9,880 nt of DNA from Balneolales bacterium (lineage in GTDB: Bacteria > Bacteroidota > Rhodothermia > Balneolales > Natronogracilivirgulaceae), in the NCBI GenBank assembly GCA_007133995.1, contig SLLP01000194.1:1-9880 (forward strand), written 5' to 3'. How positions within the stretch are numbered: the stretch's first letter is position 1; the number at the start of each line of letters is the position of its first letter. The position numbers and the translations under genes were made by a program. Below are positions 1-6,468 of the stretch, piece by piece. A model generated the notes under the pieces. That model saw nothing but the letters and a program-made list of their open reading frames with translations, made no database searches and was not told the origin of the DNA.

Positions 1-84
1 CTGCTTGATACTGCTTGATACTGCTTGATACTGCTTGATACTGCTTGATACTGCTTGATACTGCTTGATACTGCTTGATACTGC
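1..84. repeat. 10-bp tandem repeat, 8.4 copies, at the window edge
   Basis: The unit CTGCTTGATA occurs eight times without a mismatch in positions 1-80, followed by a partial copy (CTGC) before the sequence diverges. The array touches the left edge, so its true copy number is unknown. It ends 20 nt beyond the stop codon of the ATP-grasp gene, on that gene's downstream side. The unit length is not a multiple of three and no coding frame obviously uses it. Perfect identity between copies suggests recent expansion by slippage. A repeat like this can also break an assembly, which may be why the window begins here. Confidence 0.97.
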
Positions 85-104
85 AATATATTCAATCTTT
101 TTTC

Positions 105-1157
105 TTATAACTCACCAGTAGTTGATAGCTTCTGAAATTCAGACAACTCGCAAATCATGTCATATGAATAACGTATAAACATTTTCCCGATGTCATAATC
201 TTCAAATACCGGAACGTCCTTTCCCATCGCCATTTTAACAAGTGCTTCGGGCAGATTTTGCCCGGCTGCAACAGCCAGATACACCCATGCCGGCAATCGA
301 GGATTGATTTCAATCAGATAGAGTTCGTTGTCAGAAGTACGTATCAACTCAAGTTCCATACCTCCGCGCCATCGGGTCGCCTTCATCACATGATGCGTAA
401 ATTCCAGCATGGACGGATCATCGAGCGTTATGCCGCCCCACGCTTTGCCATTGTCAGTGATATACTGCTTGCGCATCGGCACTGCTCCGATTGTATTTCC
501 CTTACCGTCGCCCAAGGAAGCTACATTCACTTCCGTTCCCTTAATAAACTCCTGGATAATAACGGGCAAACCCCATTTTGCACTAACAGAATTGAAATAG
601 ATTTTCGCCTGTTCGGAATTATATGCTACATGGGCATCATAAAATTTGCCCTTGACAAGGTATGGAAAGGTGATTCCACTTTTTTCTCTGAGCTCGTCGA
701 GATCACTCAGTGATGTAACTGGACGGCTGTCCGGCACCTGAATATCATATTTTTCCCCAAACTGCGGCAGGTTGCTTTTATGCCGCTCCTCAAACTGGGA
801 AAGTGTGGGGAGAAAGGTATTGATGCCCATTTCTTTCAGTTTGCCGGCCAGCTTTACAAATACAAAAATTTCAGAATCGAAATTAGGAATCAGAACATCG
901 ATATGCTCCTTGCCGTGAATATAGCTGATCCGATCCAACAGAAACTCAACTCCTTCTGACGGGTAGGGCACCTTGTAGGTTTTGTCCACATGCTCATGCA
1001 TGTATGGCCCCGGTTCCAGGTTTTCATAAGCCAAACCTACAATGCGTGGCATGATATCCATGGAATCACGAATTCCTCTGATCACGGAGATACCCGGACC
1101 AGGACTATCCACATTGTTCAGACCGGATGTGGCAACCGTAACCTTAACTTTACTCAT
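105..1157 (-). CDS. ATP-grasp ligase, CarB-like
   Basis: This 350-residue protein has the layout of a single ATP-grasp ligase related to the carbamoyl-phosphate synthase large chain. A preceding alpha/beta domain with a glycine-rich stretch lies near residues 18-30. The ATP-grasp core carries IQEFIKGTE (201-209), GGMELE (265-270) and IEINPR (282-287); the acidic residues and Asn of the last two motifs are the expected Mg-ATP ligands. Family members join a carboxylate, activated as an acyl-phosphate, to an amine or other nucleophile; the substrate here cannot be read from sequence. There is no signal peptide, so it should be cytoplasmic. The ATG lies inside the 3' end of the upstream PqqD-like gene (8-nt overlap), which suggests translational coupling and a shared pathway. 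No strong ribosome binding site of its own is visible. The family is secure; the specific function is unknown. Confidence 0.9.
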   Translation of the reverse strand: MSKVKVTVATSGLNNVDSPGPGISVIRGIRDSMDIMPRIVGLAYENLEPGPYMHEHVDKTYKVPYPSEGVEFLLDRISYIHGKEHIDVLIPNFDSEIFVFVKLAGKLKEMGINTFLPTLSQFEERHKSNLPQFGEKYDIQVPDSRPVTSLSDLDELREKSGITFPYLVKGKFYDAHVAYNSEQAKIYFNSVSAKWGLPVIIQEFIKGTEVNVASLGDGKGNTIGAVPMRKQYITDNGKAWGGITLDDPSMLEFTHHVMKATRWRGGMELELIRTSDNELYLIEINPRLPAWVYLAVAAGQNLPEALVKMAMGKDVPVFEDYDIGKMFIRYSYDMICELSEFQKLSTTGEL

Positions 1158-1398
1158 CGGTTTTTACCAGCTGCATCTGTTTCAACATTCCCAGAAAGTC
1201 ATAGTAGTACCGTTCAAAAGTATGGGAATCCACATCGTACATTTGTGTCATCACTTTCGTGATTGCATCCCGGCTCTTGCCCTCCTGTAGCAATTTAATG
1301 ATTTCAAGTCCAATCGGATTCAGCGTATAGGAGTCACCGGTACTGGGATCGAATACAAATCCGGTTTCACTTATGGCAAGGCTTTTTTTTATTTGCAT
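1150..1398 (-). CDS. PqqD-like small protein
   Basis: The product is 82 residues long with a PqqD-type pattern: a beta-hairpin start (GFVFDPSTGDSYTLNPIG, residues 13-30), a helix (LEIIKLLQEG), and a C-terminal helical part with YDVD and an aromatic-rich FERYYYDFLGML segment. PqqD-fold proteins bind precursor peptides and present them to modifying enzymes in RiPP pathways; others accompany HPr kinase-like or ATP-grasp enzymes with unknown substrates. The start at 1398 was chosen because AAAAGGT lies 8 nt upstream. The reading frame stays open to 1539, but that extension lacks family features. The stop codon overlaps the start of the ATP-grasp gene. No precursor peptide or radical-SAM enzyme is visible between 1 and 2057, so a RiPP role is only a hypothesis. 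Confidence 0.85.
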   Translation of the reverse strand: MQIKKSLAISETGFVFDPSTGDSYTLNPIGLEIIKLLQEGKSRDAITKVMTQMYDVDSHTFERYYYDFLGMLKQMQLVKTDE

Positions 1399-1406
1399 AA
1401 TGATCG

Positions 1407-1413
1407 ACCTTTT
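1407..1413 (-). promoter_or_regulatory. Ribosome binding site of the PqqD-like gene
   Basis: AAAAGGT on the minus strand lies 8 nt before the ATG at 1398. It decides this start over upstream in-frame codons as far as 1539. It is one of only two clear Shine-Dalgarno sequences in the window. Confidence 0.6.
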
Positions 1414-1607
1414 GAATGATTTTATGAAAATGCATATCCCCTTACTTGTAATGTAACCAATAGTCCGATATTTAAACTTAAATAATACCGGTTGATCCCA
1501 TCCCTTTTCGACTTGCCTGACAAAATGCTGCGGTGGCATGCATTAAATAATTACAGTGAAGAAACAATTTACAGCGAGTTATAACATGGTATAATTACAA
1601 CGTTGCA

Positions 1608-2057
1608 TTAATCTTCATCAGGTGAACGGCGACGTTCTGCACGGAGTTTTTTAAGCTGCTCCCACTGGGCATTTGTCAGCACGGATTTCAGCTCTTCCTG
1701 ATGCTGGTCAAAGTGTGCTCTGCGTTTTGTCAGAAATTCCTCTCTACTCATTTCACCATCCCGCAATTTTGTACGAAGCTCGAGTACCTGCCCGCGATGT
1801 TTATCATTTAACTCATTTACCTGTTCCAGCTGTGCTTCTGTAAGATCATCAAGTTGCAGAACAAGCCGGGATTCCCGGGGCTGAAATATTCCTCTTTGTT
1901 GGCCACTCTGCGAGGAGCCGTCCCTTACCTGAAACAATTCCATTTGGGTGTTGGAAACATGTTTGACGTTCTTTGCTTCTGCCTGTCCAAAAACAACTGC
2001 TGACATCAAAAATAATATGGTAGTGAACAGACTTTGGGTTAGTTTTAAATTTCTCAT
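1608..2057 (-). CDS. Spy/CpxP-like periplasmic protein with LTxxQ motifs
   Basis: This 149-residue protein begins with a signal peptide: a basic start (MRNLK), a hydrophobic core about 8-23, and likely cleavage near FGQA/EA. The mature part is charged and helical and carries two LTxxQ motifs, LTEAQ (72-76) and LTNAQ (127-131), the hallmark of the Spy/CpxP/CnrX-type periplasmic proteins. Between them lies the family-like stretch ELRTKLRDGEMSREEF. Spy is an ATP-independent periplasmic chaperone and CpxP an inhibitor of the Cpx sensor; which role applies here is unknown, and no two-component system is visible nearby. It lies 209 nt upstream of the PqqD-like gene on the same strand, so it may have its own transcript. 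No convincing ribosome binding site precedes the ATG. The class assignment rests on signal, motifs and composition. Confidence 0.82.
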   Translation of the reverse strand: MRNLKLTQSLFTTILFLMSAVVFGQAEAKNVKHVSNTQMELFQVRDGSSQSGQQRGIFQPRESRLVLQLDDLTEAQLEQVNELNDKHRGQVLELRTKLRDGEMSREEFLTKRRAHFDQHQEELKSVLTNAQWEQLKKLRAERRRSPDED

Positions 2058-2595
2058 GATCGTATATGTGATTTAGTGTATAGATGATTCATCGGCAGTG
2101 ACTTTTTACTGCCGTGGGTTGAAATTGCCTTCGATTAATTATACGCACGGGACTGAATACGGTTCAAATCATGCCAATCCTGGCCTTCTCAGGCGATCCA
2201 GACACCTCCCAGTCTCATCTCACCATCTTTACATGGTATCGATCACTCCTGCTTGACACGGATATCATCTGTAGATCAGGAATCAACCGCGGATTCACAC
2301 CCTGTTCCATGAACCACAATAATGGCAAGAATAGCCAGACTGCTGACGGCCTTCTCCTCGCCTTCGGTTTCCCTCGGCCTGGATACCCATGCGGGGTTGT
2401 CAGCGTTTCTTGGCGCAGCCTCATCAACAACCAACTGCGGTTGCCCGGGTGTTTAGGTCGACCGGCCTGACCCTGGTGCCGGTGTTTTGTTACCGCCGGG
2501 AGACGGGAGGCTCTCCCAGGTTCCCATGAGTGCATTCTGTATATTTTCCCTGCTCTCAGACCCCGGCCAATCTTCCGGCCACACACCATGACAGC
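2058..2595. other. About 540 nt with no recognisable gene
   Basis: Roughly the first 110 nt are the upstream region of the Spy-like gene. From about 2160 the sequence is more GC-rich, with open frames on both strands. Those translations (rich in Arg, Pro, Gly and Cys, no motif, no plausible start signal) do not look like real proteins. The minus strand reads as purine-rich blocks such as GGCGAGGAGAAGGCC and GAGGGAAACCGAAGG, which could belong to a structured RNA or a decayed mobile element, but no defining motif was found. It directly abuts a broken gene, so decay of an older locus is the likeliest reading. Confidence 0.5.
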
Positions 2596-3077
2596 AGCTG
2601 GAAGGGTATCGGCATCTTTATAGCTCTCTTTTCACTAGTATGGGGTGGCGTTCCGGGTCTAATACTCTTGCGACTCCTGAACAGCATAGAATATGATCCT
2701 GCCATGTTTTTCATGCTTCTTTTTCCGGTGATCGGACTCGGACTGCTGGCAGCCGGGCTATGGATGACGACTCTGCGTAAAACCATCCGGATCGGTTCAG
2801 CTTACTGCTTTCCTGACAATGAGTTTATCGCCGCACTTATTGATACCGCAGAACGAAATGTGACCGTTAGCATTCTTACACCAGGCGAAAAATTTATCAA
2901 AACAATGTAAGGCGTGCGTCACACACGCTCTGGGGTGATCTGCTTGAGGCCGGAATTGAAATGTGCGAATACCAGCCGGCCATGTATCACGCCAAATTGA
3001 TGATTGTGGATGATTACTTCGTTACGGTCGGATCCACCAATTTTGACAACCGGTCATTCCGGCTCAACTTGGAGCAT
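2596..3077 (+). pseudogene. Broken phospholipase D/cardiolipin synthase-type gene fused to membrane segments
   Basis: The first part encodes two hydrophobic segments (about 2605-2670 and 2700-2770). It then runs in frame into PLD-family sequence: TIRIGSAYCFPDNEF, then ALIDTAERNVTVSILTPGE. The frame closes at TAA 2908-2910. The rest of the domain continues in the frame of 2910: VRRASHTLWGDLLEAGIEM, EYQPAMYHAKLMIVDD and GSTNFDNRSFRLN. HxK(x)4D of the second HKD motif is intact (His 2988, Lys 2994, Asp 3009). One missing A in the A-run at 2888-2892 explains the break: with it restored the text reads PGEKIYQNNVRRAS. The first HKD half is absent and homology fades at about 3077, so it cannot form the normal two-motif active site. 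The membrane segments are not a normal start for this domain and may come from another gene. The remnant ends next to the convergent csbD gene. Confidence 0.85.
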
Positions 3078-3098
3078 ATCTATAGCAGAGATCTTTTA

Positions 3099-3293
3099 TC
3101 ACTCATCCATCCATTTTCTCAATTCTCCAGCAATCTCCTCTTTGGTTTTACCGAGCTTCTCCTGAAGATTGCCAAGGAACTCATCCTCCTTTCCCTCGAC
3201 ATAAGCCAGGTCGTCCTCTGTTAGGTCGCCGTACTTCTGCTTCAGCTTGCCTTTCAGTGTGTTCCAGTTACTTTTCAGTTTCAGATCATTCAT
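3099..3293 (-). CDS. CsbD family stress-associated protein
   Basis: This is a 64-residue, highly charged helical protein. The opening NDLKLKSNWNTLKGKLKQKYG, followed by LTEDDL, YVEGKEDEFLGNLQEKLGKTKEE and a C-terminal Trp, is the classic CsbD pattern at normal family length. CsbD-type proteins are small soluble general-stress proteins (sigma-B-controlled in Bacillus, YjbJ in E. coli); their molecular function is not established. There is no signal peptide. The gene is transcribed alone, convergent with the PLD remnant that ends about 20 nt beyond its stop. A Bacteroidota-type promoter sits upstream. The ATG at 3293 is the only sensible start, and no strong Shine-Dalgarno is present. Confidence 0.93.
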   Translation of the reverse strand: MNDLKLKSNWNTLKGKLKQKYGDLTEDDLAYVEGKEDEFLGNLQEKLGKTKEEIAGELRKWMDE

Positions 3294-3688
3294 GACTCGA
3301 TTTATTAGTTGTGGTTGAATTGTTTACCAAACTTATGCTAGCATTGGATGATCTTCAACAAAACATGCTGTATTTTTAATATTTACAACGAAAACGGTGA
3401 AATCGTTCTGGCAGGCACGTTTCTGTCATTAAATGGAAAACTGCTCATTCCCACAAGAAGATTGGAATTCATATAGCTCTGCTGTAATTTAAACAGGTTT
3501 CCCAAACCTTCGGTCTTGTCTAAATTCCCGAATTGCAGTATTCTGACCAATCAGGTGTTCATAATGAAATATTCGTTAACACCGCAGATAATCATTTAAA
3601 CCAGATATAACCTCTTTCGATGCATTTAAAATACCATGACTATAAAAATATTGTACAGTCCACCTCTCAAAACGCAAGACCGATGATC
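3294..3688. other. Spacer between divergent csbD and DUF1080 genes
   Basis: This is an AT-rich spacer of about 395 nt separating divergent genes, so it should hold promoters for both. A csbD promoter is proposed separately. A 42-codon open frame runs from ATG 3348 to TAG 3474-3476, including NIYNENGEIVLAGTF and NGKLLIPTRRLEF. It lacks a clear ribosome binding site and overlaps the csbD promoter, so it is noted but not called a gene. No TAnnTTTG box was found on the plus strand ahead of the DUF1080 gene. Confidence 0.5.
3328..3358 (-). promoter_or_regulatory. Candidate Bacteroidota-type promoter of csbD
   Basis: On the minus strand TAAGTTTG (3335-3328) matches the Bacteroidota -7 consensus TAnnTTTG. 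A TTG (3358-3356) lies 20 nt upstream, within the usual range for the -33 element. Transcription would start near 3321 and leave a leader of about 28 nt before the csbD ATG. This is a pattern match only. Confidence 0.42.
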
Positions 3689-4627
3689 ATGAAGAACCTG
3701 CCCGTCTCACTGATTCTGATTCTGCTCTTTTCCGGCACCCTGATGGCACAATCATCCATGCCCGGCGCAGAAGCCGTCGGCAGATGGAACCTGACGATTG
3801 AAATGGATGACGGAAGCTACCCTGGTTGGCTTGAAATCACGGGGTCCGGCTTTCAAACGCTAACGGGATCCTTTGTCGGTTACGAGGGCAGCGCACGTCC
3901 GGTTTCGCATATTGCATACGATGCGGAAACCGGGACCTATTCCTTCGCGATCCCGCCCCAATGGAAAGATCCCGGCAGTGATTTAATGTTTGCATTCCAG
4001 CTGGATGGGGATATGCTTGAAGGAATGATTGACATCGGTGAAGAGCGTCTCAGCTGGACCGGGGTACGCGCACCGGATCTGGTACGGGAAACACCGCCGA
4101 TCTGGGGAGCCCCCCACAGCCTGCTTGATGATGACATGTCCCGCTGGATTATTCCCGAAAACAACCGGTTCAGAATGGTGGATGGAATCCTGGTCAATGA
4201 GGATGTCGGTGGTAACCTGATCTCCAAGGAGACCTTTGACGATTTCAAAATCCATGCCACTTTCCGCTACCCTGAAGGTAGCAACAGCGGTATCTATTTG
4301 CGCGGTCGTTATGAGGTTCAGATCATGGATAACTACGGTGAGCCACCGAGCAACTTGATACTGGGCGGGATATATGGCTTTATCGAGCCGTCAGTTAACG
4401 CCGCCAGGAAGGCCGGCGAGTGGCAGACGATGGATGTAACTCTTGTCGGACGGTATGTCACCGTTGTGCTTAACGGCGTTGCTATCATCATCAACCGTCC
4501 AATACCCGGAACAACGGGTGGAGCGCTGGACAGCAACGAAGGCCTGCCGGGACCGGTCATGATTCAGGGAGACCATGGTCCGGTGGAGTTCAAAAAACTG
4601 ATCGTGACCCCGGCGATGAACCACTGA
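3689..4627 (+). CDS. Secreted DUF1080 protein (3-keto-disaccharide hydrolase family)
   Basis: From ATG 3689 the protein has 312 residues. A signal peptide (MKNLPVSLILILLFSGTLMA, likely cleaved before QSS) sends it across the inner membrane. Residues about 27-130 form an extra beta-rich region (GRWNLTIEMDDGSYPGWLEI ... RLSWTGVRAPDL). Residues about 137-310 are the DUF1080 domain, a concanavalin-like fold, with FDDFKIHATFRY, SNSGIYLRGRYEVQIMDNYG, AGEWQTMDV and GPVMIQGDHGPVEF. Pfam names the family 3-keto-disaccharide hydrolase: members cleave glycosides whose sugar has first been oxidised at C3. The Gfo/Idh/MocA oxidoreductase 84 nt downstream is the expected partner. The frame opens at 3620, but that extension would bury the signal peptide; ATG 3683 is also possible. 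No clear Shine-Dalgarno is visible. The substrate is unknown. Confidence 0.88.
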   Translation: MKNLPVSLILILLFSGTLMAQSSMPGAEAVGRWNLTIEMDDGSYPGWLEITGSGFQTLTGSFVGYEGSARPVSHIAYDAETGTYSFAIPPQWKDPGSDLMFAFQLDGDMLEGMIDIGEERLSWTGVRAPDLVRETPPIWGAPHSLLDDDMSRWIIPENNRFRMVDGILVNEDVGGNLISKETFDDFKIHATFRYPEGSNSGIYLRGRYEVQIMDNYGEPPSNLILGGIYGFIEPSVNAARKAGEWQTMDVTLVGRYVTVVLNGVAIIINRPIPGTTGGALDSNEGLPGPVMIQGDHGPVEFKKLIVTPAMNH

Positions 4628-4670
4628 TATGGACAGCATCCGCATCAACTTGAAAACATCATTGATAAGC

Positions 4671-4696
4671 CCAACTCTATAAATCCAACTCTGTAA
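4671..4696. repeat. Short direct repeat, 14-nt period
   Basis: CCAACTCTATAA (4671-4682) is followed by CCAACTCTGTAA (4685-4696), 11 of 12 bases identical. It lies in the 84-nt gap just upstream of the oxidoreductase start and shows no obvious dyad. It may be a slippage duplication rather than an operator. Confidence 0.7.
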
Positions 4697-4711
4697 TCTG
4701 ATGGTATCGCT

Positions 4712-6085
4712 ATGAATCGCAAGTCTTTTTTGACCAAAATGAGCCTGGCCACTACCGCACTGGCAGGATTCCCCTATATCAATACGCGGGCAAAAAGTGC
4801 CGCAGAAACACTGGCCTATAAAAAAGAAAGCGGAACATTCACCCCAAATGACCAGATACAAATCGCTCTGATCGGAGCGGGATGGATAGGGCAGGTGAAT
4901 GGATCGACCGCCACAGAACTTCCGGGTATCAAAATGGTAGCCGCCTGCGACTTGTATCACAGTCGCCTCGAGCGTTGCAGGGAACTCTGGGGCGATGAGA
5001 TTTTCACAACAAGCGATTACCGTGAAATCCTCGCGCGTCCGGATGTGGATGCCGTAATCATATCCACCACCGATCACTGGCACGATATTCAGGCCATAGA
5101 CGCTCTGAACGCAGGAAAGGCTGTTTTTCTGGAAAAACCGATGGTCCAGCATGTAAATCAGGCTTATGCGGTCATCGATGCCGAAAAAAAGACCGGAAAT
5201 GTGCTGCAGGTCGGCAGCCAGCTTACCAGCGACATCCTCTATCTCAAGGCGCAGGAGATGGTTCGGGCCGGAGAAATCGGCAAACTGATCCTCGTTGAAG
5301 GGAATTTTGATCGTTATTCGACCGAGGGAGCCTGGCAGTATTCGATTCCGCCGGGCGTTACGGCCAGTGAGGTTAACTGGGACACCTACCTCCGTGATTT
5401 GCCTTATCGCGAATTCGATCCCAAACAGTTTTTCCGTTGGCGAAACTACCGGGATTTCGGAACCGGCTCCTCGGGCGATCTTTTTGTGCACCTGCTCTCC
5501 GCGGTGCATCTGGTAACCGACTCATACGGCCCCTCAACCATTTTCTCCACCGGCGGCTTGCGGTATTGGGATGATGGAAGGGACGTTCCCGATGTGATGC
5601 TGGGTATGCTCGATTATCCGGAATCCGCATCTCATCCGGCGTTTAATCTGGCCCTTCGGGTGAATTTTATTGATGGTTCGGGCGGTGGTGTTACCATCCG
5701 ATTCGTTGGCAGCGAGGGTGAAATCGTGGTGGACTGGACCAATGTAACCCTTCGCAAGGCAACCATGGACAAACGTCCGCCGGTGACCGTTGACGATTTC
5801 AGCGGTCAGACCAGGGAAGCATTCATGGAGTACCATCGTGAAAACTATCCTCCCCCGCCACCAAGCGTGATTCCTCCTTCGGATTTCATATACCGGTCTC
5901 CGGAGGGATATGACTCCCGCAGGCACCACTTCGAGAATTTCTTTGGTTCGATCCGCCGCGGTGATCCGGTCTATCAGAACGGGACGGTAGCACTGCGTGC
6001 CGCTGCCCCCGCACTGCTCTCCAATGACAGTTACTTCTCGCAGAAAATCATCCACTGGGATCCGGTGGAAATGAAAATCCTGTGA
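4712..6085 (+). CDS. Secreted Gfo/Idh/MocA family oxidoreductase
   Basis: This 457-residue protein is an NAD(P)-dependent sugar oxidoreductase of the Gfo/Idh/MocA family. A Tat-like leader MNRKSFLTKMSLATTALAGF carries Arg-Lys where Arg-Arg is usual; exported members of the family normally use Tat to fold with cofactor before export. The Rossmann fold starts at IALIGAGWIG (51-60; G55, G57, G60). VDAVIISTTDHWH (112-124) and LEKPM (140-144) follow, with Lys142 the conserved catalytic-site lysine. The C-terminal domain carries GSSGDLFVHLLSAVHLV (252-268), whose Asp256 and His260 match the family's substrate-site pattern. In family terms it would oxidise the C3 hydroxyl of a sugar or reduce the keto form, complementing the DUF1080 protein upstream. 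The two genes are probably co-transcribed. An ATG at 4701 is out of frame and not the start. The substrate is not predictable. Confidence 0.92.
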   Translation: MNRKSFLTKMSLATTALAGFPYINTRAKSAAETLAYKKESGTFTPNDQIQIALIGAGWIGQVNGSTATELPGIKMVAACDLYHSRLERCRELWGDEIFTTSDYREILARPDVDAVIISTTDHWHDIQAIDALNAGKAVFLEKPMVQHVNQAYAVIDAEKKTGNVLQVGSQLTSDILYLKAQEMVRAGEIGKLILVEGNFDRYSTEGAWQYSIPPGVTASEVNWDTYLRDLPYREFDPKQFFRWRNYRDFGTGSSGDLFVHLLSAVHLVTDSYGPSTIFSTGGLRYWDDGRDVPDVMLGMLDYPESASHPAFNLALRVNFIDGSGGGVTIRFVGSEGEIVVDWTNVTLRKATMDKRPPVTVDDFSGQTREAFMEYHRENYPPPPPSVIPPSDFIYRSPEGYDSRRHHFENFFGSIRRGDPVYQNGTVALRAAAPALLSNDSYFSQKIIHWDPVEMKIL

Positions 6086-6099
6086 GATCGATGCTTCAG

Positions 6100-6230
6100 A
6101 TTTGAAGTCATTGTTTAAAATATCTCGAATTTGAAATCATTGCTTTAGAAAAGTTTCGAATCCATGATTTACAGCATGTGATTTACAGAGCCTGATCTCA
6201 AACCCTTCATCTCATACCCATGATCTCAAA
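6100..6230. repeat. Cluster of short imperfect direct repeats
   Basis: Three pairs lie in the AT-rich tail after the oxidoreductase. ATTTGAAGTCATTGTTT (6100-6116) resembles 6129-6145 with 15 of 17 bases identical. TGATTTACAG occurs at 6165-6174 and 6179-6188 (14-nt period). TGATCTCAAA occurs at 6193-6202 and 6221-6230 (28-nt period). No hairpin or protein-binding pattern was recognised. Confidence 0.8.
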
Positions 6231-6468
6231 ACATGTGACAGACTGATTCCAACTGACAACGACCCAGCTGCTTGTTGCGCTTCTTTTCACCATATCAGGT
6301 TGCCGGCAAGCCGAATCATGATCCGAATCCGAATCATAATCTAAATCTGACGGAGATAATGACTTTATCTCCCTTTTCAATGGCAAGGATTTGACCGGTT
6401 GGATCCGGAGAGGTCTTGGGATACCGAACCGACCCCGAAATGCCTCCGGAAGTGGTTGGCCGGTATGA
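6220..6468 (+). pseudogene. Decayed lipoprotein DUF1080 gene
   Basis: One frame from ATG 6220 reads through a lipoprotein signal, LLVALLFTISGC followed by RQAES (lipobox Cys at 6301-6303), then a Ser/Glu/Lys-rich linker, then FISLFNGKDLTGW (6364-6402), the characteristic opening of DUF1080 domains. The frame is interrupted by TGA 6244-6246, TGA 6319-6321 and TAA 6337-6339, and ends at TGA 6466-6468. Recognisable homology stops shortly after TGW, so most of the domain is gone or scrambled. It is a second member of the same family as the intact gene at 3689, lying directly behind the oxidoreductase on the same strand. It may once have been the third gene of that unit. The linker between the two late stops is a degenerate GAATCC-type repeat, which may have favoured mutation. 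Confidence 0.8.

Noticed and set aside
1399..1539. N-terminal extension of the PqqD-like gene to 1539
   Set aside because: The added residues lack family features and the AAAAGGT site points to ATG 1398.
1579..1594. Imperfect palindrome TTATAACATGGTATAA
   Set aside because: Two mismatches in a 16-bp AT-rich stretch are not enough to call an operator.
2100..2170. Possible group II intron domain V (GAACCGTATTC on the minus strand)
   Set aside because: The matching 3' strand and the GAAA tetraloop are absent, so no domain V hairpin forms.
2171..2470. Plus-strand open frame of 99 codons
   Set aside because: Unusual composition, no motif, no ribosome binding site, and it competes with an equally poor frame on the other strand.
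2215..2589. Minus-strand open frame of 124 codons
   Set aside because: Arg/Pro/Gly-rich translation with no recognisable family; it looks like a by-product of GC-rich sequence.
4391..5509. Long minus-strand open frame of 372 codons
   Set aside because: It is antisense to the DUF1080 and oxidoreductase genes, which have clear motifs; its own translation has none.
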